NCBI GenBank assembly: GCA_018389105.1 | Contig: JACATO010000925.1 | Coordinates: 620,001 to 684,000, forward strand | DNA: 64,000 bases | Direction of reading: 5' to 3' | Origin: Nautilus pompilius | Lineage: Eukaryota > Mollusca > Cephalopoda > Nautilida > Nautilidae | In this document: positions 60,502-64,000 of the stretch, piece by piece | How the letters are laid out: each line of letters starts with the position of its first letter | How positions within the stretch are numbered: the stretch's first letter is position 1 | The notes under the pieces: model-generated | Seen by the model: only the letters and a program-made list of their open reading frames with translations | What the model was told of the DNA's origin: nothing | Databases searched by the model: none | Translations under genes and position numbers: made by a program

Positions 60502-60588
60502 CATTGGAAAATGACAAAGCTGTCTCTCAACTGTGAGGTGGGAGGACCGTTAGAAAACGTTCCATCCATAGCTTCTTACGAATAGTCC
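60502..60588 (-). repeat. Right arm of the 3.4-kb inverted repeat
   Basis: On the minus strand it begins GGACTATTCGTAAGAAGC and ends CATTTTCCAATGG; matches 57217-57315 with a few substitutions and one indel. Confidence 0.85.
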
Positions 60589-61617
60589 TTTTAACTTTAT
60601 ACCTGAATTTGTTCACATTGATCTTGGAAACTGATACAAATTCTTCAGTTTAATCCATTTAAGTATTTAAAATTTGATCTACTGAAAACTCTTTTTTTTC
60701 TCCCAACCTATAGAGGCCAATGTGAATTCTGTGACTAAAGTTTTCTTTAAAAATTTTTTTTTAATTGTGGGATTACTTAATTATTTACGTTTGATAATCT
60801 TTTTTAATTGAGTAAAAAATCTGATATATTCTTCAAATACTGATGAACCGTTTTAATAGACAGAATTGTAGAAATTCATTGGCTACTGTACTCCTGTATG
60901 CTAATGAGAGAGTTCCAAATCATTTTCAGAGAAAATGAAATCACCAGAAATTAGATAAAAGGGTGTTTTCTACATTTTATGATTTAAATAGTTCGCTATT
61001 GGATTCCTAATTTGAACTGCTAGGAATTTAGTTATAACCTGTAATAAGCAGGAACCTCCACAATTTACCCTGACACTACAGAACATTTGCAAAAAGCAAA
61101 CTGTGAGCCTCTTTTCTCCAGGATCAGAGTTTAGCTTGTGGCAGTGTTCTCTAGGTTGAACAGTTAAATTTGCATTTGCATATTGGACAGCTTCTCTAAG
61201 AGATCACAACATACTTTTTGAAGGTAATACTATTAGGTATTGCTACAACATCAAGTGCAATCTCTTACTATAGTAGATGAAATGGGCGCAGATTATTGTT
61301 TACATACTGTTGGGTTATCAAATTACATTTGAATCGGGCTACACCATGATGAGTCCACCACCAAATCTCTCATGTTCTCTGGTCCATTGTTCTTGATGTC
61401 CTATTGTAACAAGGGTACAGCCAGACCTGAAGGTATCTCAAGCACTGCCCATAACTCTGTGGTGGGATACAAGGTAACATGTTTTGATGTGCATACTTTT
61501 TTTTTAGGTTCAAAGAAATTTTATTTAAATTTCGATACTATAGTAACAAAAATTGATAATTTTTTTTTAAATGAAAACTTATGGTCTTAAAGGATTTTAG
61601 CCAAAATCAGTTTACAT
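60589..61617. other. Noncoding, nothing firmly recognised
   Basis: AT-rich. The short open frame ending at AAG-GTAACA near 61474 looks slightly exon-like but matches no known protein. Confidence 0.5.
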
Positions 61618-62335
61618 TGAGACTGGGAGCCGGCTACCCAACCCTACTCCCTCTCTCTCTGGAGGGAGGGGGGAGGTAGGATTTTCCCAATGCTCTGACC
61701 AGTAGAAAGGTGTTTTCTCACCAAGAAATTTGGAGTCGAAAGAATTTAGTTAAACAAAAGCATATATTTATCTTATTTACTTGTAGCTCCTTTCCTCACA
61801 GCAAGCGTACCTGAAAATATAAGCTTTGTCGACGTAGCGCTCACGAGAAGGTACTTATGTTAAATCGTCCATTAGTGAGGGTGGCTGGAGGCCGATCTTC
61901 CGCACATGTGGTCGGTCATCAGCGAGTTCACTTCACTTCAGCAGTTGGCAAAGCGAGCAGCCCAAACGGAACGGTGGACCACTACAGTCAGTAACTTACA
62001 CCAGGCGTATCACCAACAACCCCAGAAAACTGTAGATAGAAGCCATAAAGAACAATCAGTTCACCCCCCCCCCCCCAACACCGGCCCTTTTCCCTTCAGT
62101 AAGCCCCAACTTTCCAACTAAATATTCGCATGTACTCGTTGCTCGCTTCGATAACGGGATGGCCAACACACACACACAATGTAACTTCAGCATTGCACAT
62201 CCGCTGGACCACACGATCTCCGGGTCGGTCCTCTTCCTATCGATCGAGGGAGCCCCGCCTTAACCTGCGAGATAAAAAACACTGCAGTGACAACCCTTAC
62301 CCCCCTTCCTTTCCCCACAAATTTATGCATACTTA
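61618..62335. repeat. GC- and CpG-rich segment of unknown origin
   Basis: About 700 bp with clearly higher G+C and CpG (for example TTTGTCGACGTAGCGCTCACG near 61827-61847, CTATCGATCGAGGGAGC near 62237-62253) than the flanks. It holds a palindromic CTCTCTCTCTGGAGGGAGGGG stretch near 61651-61671, a C-run (62063-62076) and a (CA)n tract (62164-62179). Open + frames 61906-62121 and 62130-62336 match no family I know. It could be a CpG-island-like regulatory region, a fragment of a retroelement, or an unrecognised interspersed repeat. Confidence 0.4.
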
Positions 62336-63039
62336 GCCTAATTGTCAGTGAAAATGGTTTTCATCCAAATCTGCTTGAGCATGGCATTTTGTCAGTTGAG
62401 CTTTGAACTTTGAAATAAAATTCTTGTGCTGTTTAAAAAGAAAGAGAATAAACAAAACTGTATGATTGAGGAGAATTTGTATTTGGTAATTTGCATATCC
62501 ACTGCTATCAATGCATGTTAACTTGATAAGTTGGGTAATCTTAATTGAAAAGGGACATTCATATTTATAATGCGTGCATTGATATATGATTTTAGAAAGA
62601 TAATTAGATTTTTTTAATTTAAAAATCATGATTATATTTATGCCATAATAATTTGAACACATTCCAGGAAAGCTGAGTTTGTCTATCATTTATATGTCTG
62701 ACTATTTTCATGGCTATAAGCAAGCTGTTCAACTGTCGCCGTTAGTAAGCAAGTCACGTTTGCCATTTCATATCCTCTGAATGCGTAAGGAACTGGAGAA
62801 ATATTTTAGAGGATTTTTGCTAAAAGTGTTTACATTCACGAAATAATTGCATGGCTAAGTATTTGGCATAGGGGTAAAACACTAATTAATAGAATCTAAA
62901 TTCCACTGGTTAGATACTCATCCTTTGGAATACCCTTCTGTTTCTATCAGATCAATGGATCTTTGGAAGAAATGAACATGTTCAGCGGAAAGATGCCACA
63001 TATTTAAAAAAAATATGCTAAAACCTGATAAGTTCAAAA
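62336..63039. other. Noncoding, nothing recognised
   Basis: AT-rich; the 114-codon open minus frame at 62345-62689 is rich in Ile, Lys, Tyr and Leu as expected of chance frames in AT-rich DNA. Confidence 0.55.
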
Positions 63040-63152
63040 TGAACTGTTATTTTCTGGATCTCATTGAGCACCTATGGAAACATCTTGATATGCAACAAAG
63101 GGCCAAACAACTAACACTATCCTTGCAGCAAATATTAGAAGAACATTTGTAA
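63040..63152 (+). pseudogene. Tc1-like transposase scrap (catalytic Glu region)
   Basis: The frame LDLIEHLWKHLDMQQRAKQ then LTLSLQQILEEHL followed by TAA resembles the Tc1 block SPDLNPIEHLWD-x-LDR-x-V-R with its following L-x-x-L region. Only this C-terminal piece is visible, with no ends or upstream catalytic sites. Confidence 0.45.
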
Positions 63153-64000
63153 AATTTGTAAGTAAATGTTGATTAGTCAACTTAGGTATGGAATATATCA
63201 GATTATATCAAAATATCTGTATGTGTTACAAGAAATAATCCTAACAAATAGATAAATATGATAAAAAGTAAATCATTTTTTGCCACCTTTTTTGTTCATT
63301 TCTGTCACTTGTAGTCTGCAATACTTTATAAATAGCTAATACAAGTACTTGGGCTTTAATTCTTGGGACTGGGATTTTCAGGAAGCTAAGGGCATCTTTA
63401 TTGGCAGTAAGACCTGATGGCTTTCTTGAGGAGTAATAATAATGACTCTCTCTCGTTTTGCAAATGGTGGCAAATTTAGATCTCAATCTGAAATGGATTT
63501 CTTCGTCTTTTTCAGGAAATATGCATGATGGGAGGTTTAAATCTGAACCTGATAGCATATGAAACAAACCTAAGTCATAAATATAGTTTGGTTATTGTTC
63601 TGTTTAGAGCTGGGGCAAGCTTATATCACTTGATCATTTTTGTGTATTTATTTGATAAACTCACTGTTTTAGTTTTATTAACAGTTATGGTAAAATTCAT
63701 ATTTTTTTTACACGTCAGTTGTGAAGACAACTCATTTTTACACTTAATCATCAGCATGAAGCTGAATGCACATAAATGGATCTAGAATTGACCCTGCACT
63801 GTGTAGTTGGGCTGTGTTATATAACCTTTATAATCATGCATAATCGATAATACAAAGTTCAACAAACATCTAAGTGTCTCCACTATAAATGTAGCTTAGA
63901 AGAGCCACAACTGTTGTAATATGGAGATCCTTGTGTAGTTGCATGGCATATAGTTCATAGCATGTAATATTGGTGTGAGAAAATTAGGTCATGTAAATAT
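63153..64000. other. Noncoding, nothing recognised
   Basis: AT-rich; open frames on both strands (63241-63567 minus, 63525-63785 plus) match nothing known. Confidence 0.5.

Larger units (their letters stand above)
57217..60588. mobile_element. Inverted-repeat element of about 3.4 kb interrupted by a Tc1 copy
   Basis: A left arm at 57217-57315 and a right arm at 60502-60588 are imperfect reverse complements. Both read ACTATTC-x-TAAGAAGCTATGG, ATGGA-x-CGTTTTCTAAC (with one change), CCTCCCACCTCACAGTTG and finally CATTTTCCAAT. The left arm has a short insertion after CACAGTTG. Without the nested Tc1 element and its TA duplication the interior would be about 1.8 kb; it has no recognisable transposase. 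The outer boundaries show no obvious target duplication, so it may be a non-autonomous transposon, a foldback element or an inverted segmental duplication. Confidence 0.6.
45076..64000 (+). other. Probable downstream intron of psmd1 (part)
   Basis: The segment starts at a GTAAGA donor. The next expected coding block of PSMD1 (VNQFRQLYSKV, then DKHDDVMAKFG in vertebrates) was not seen in the remaining 18.9 kb. The region carries a SINE, a MITE, an inverted-repeat element with a nested Tc1 copy and a GC-rich block. The assignment as one intron is inference. Confidence 0.5.

Noticed and set aside
62345-62689. 114-codon minus-strand open frame
   Set aside because: Low-complexity Ile/Lys/Tyr composition and no recognised motif; consistent with AT-rich chance frames.

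Overview
This is a window of animal nuclear DNA, AT-rich and dominated by introns and transposon remains. No bacterial-style gene layout, rRNA, tRNA gene or CRISPR array is visible. The only clear host coding sequence is one 117-bp exon at 44959-45075 on the + strand. It encodes 39 residues of the 26S proteasome regulatory subunit PSMD1/Rpn2, with canonical splice sites and phase 0 at both ends. I could not recognise any other PSMD1 exon by eye, so the window probably lies in two very large introns: at least 44.9 kb upstream and 18.9 kb downstream. Large introns, Tc1/mariner, pogo and hAT fossils, a tRNA-derived SINE and a decayed copy of an uncharacterised invertebrate multicopy family together suggest an invertebrate with a large genome, perhaps a mollusc. 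That assignment is inference.

Layout. 1-7.1 kb: noncoding, with a mariner/Tc-like scrap (1.4 kb) and a 33-bp minisatellite (2571-2878). 7089-8642: Tc1-like element copy 1, with long IR/DR ends and a broken DD34E transposase. 12.5-12.9 kb: GC-rich, A-tailed segment, possibly a retroposon. 16504-17773: mariner element with intact TA duplication and short TIRs, broken transposase. 20.8-21.9 kb: heavily decayed Tc1 transposase. 27.3-28.9 kb: decayed hAT transposase. 34.1-34.9 kb: decayed second mariner. 37670-39386: decayed pogo-like element. 41.0-43.0 kb (minus): decayed copy of the uncharacterised invertebrate family. 44959-45075: psmd1 exon. 45.7 kb (minus): tRNA-derived SINE. 46781-47068: MITE. 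57217-60588: a pair of ~90-bp inverted arms about 3.4 kb apart, with Tc1-like copy 2 (57949-59514) nested between them. 61.6-62.3 kb: GC-rich segment of unknown origin. 63.0-63.15 kb: Tc1 scrap.

No transposase in the window looks functional. The two long-TIR Tc1 copies share one premature stop immediately after the first catalytic Asp, so their common source copy was probably already defective and moved in trans. I found no convincing new functional system. The items most worth checking are the shared-stop Tc1 lineage and its chimeric end, the nested inverted-repeat element, the decayed invertebrate family with nuclease-like motifs, and a few candidate minus-strand exons.
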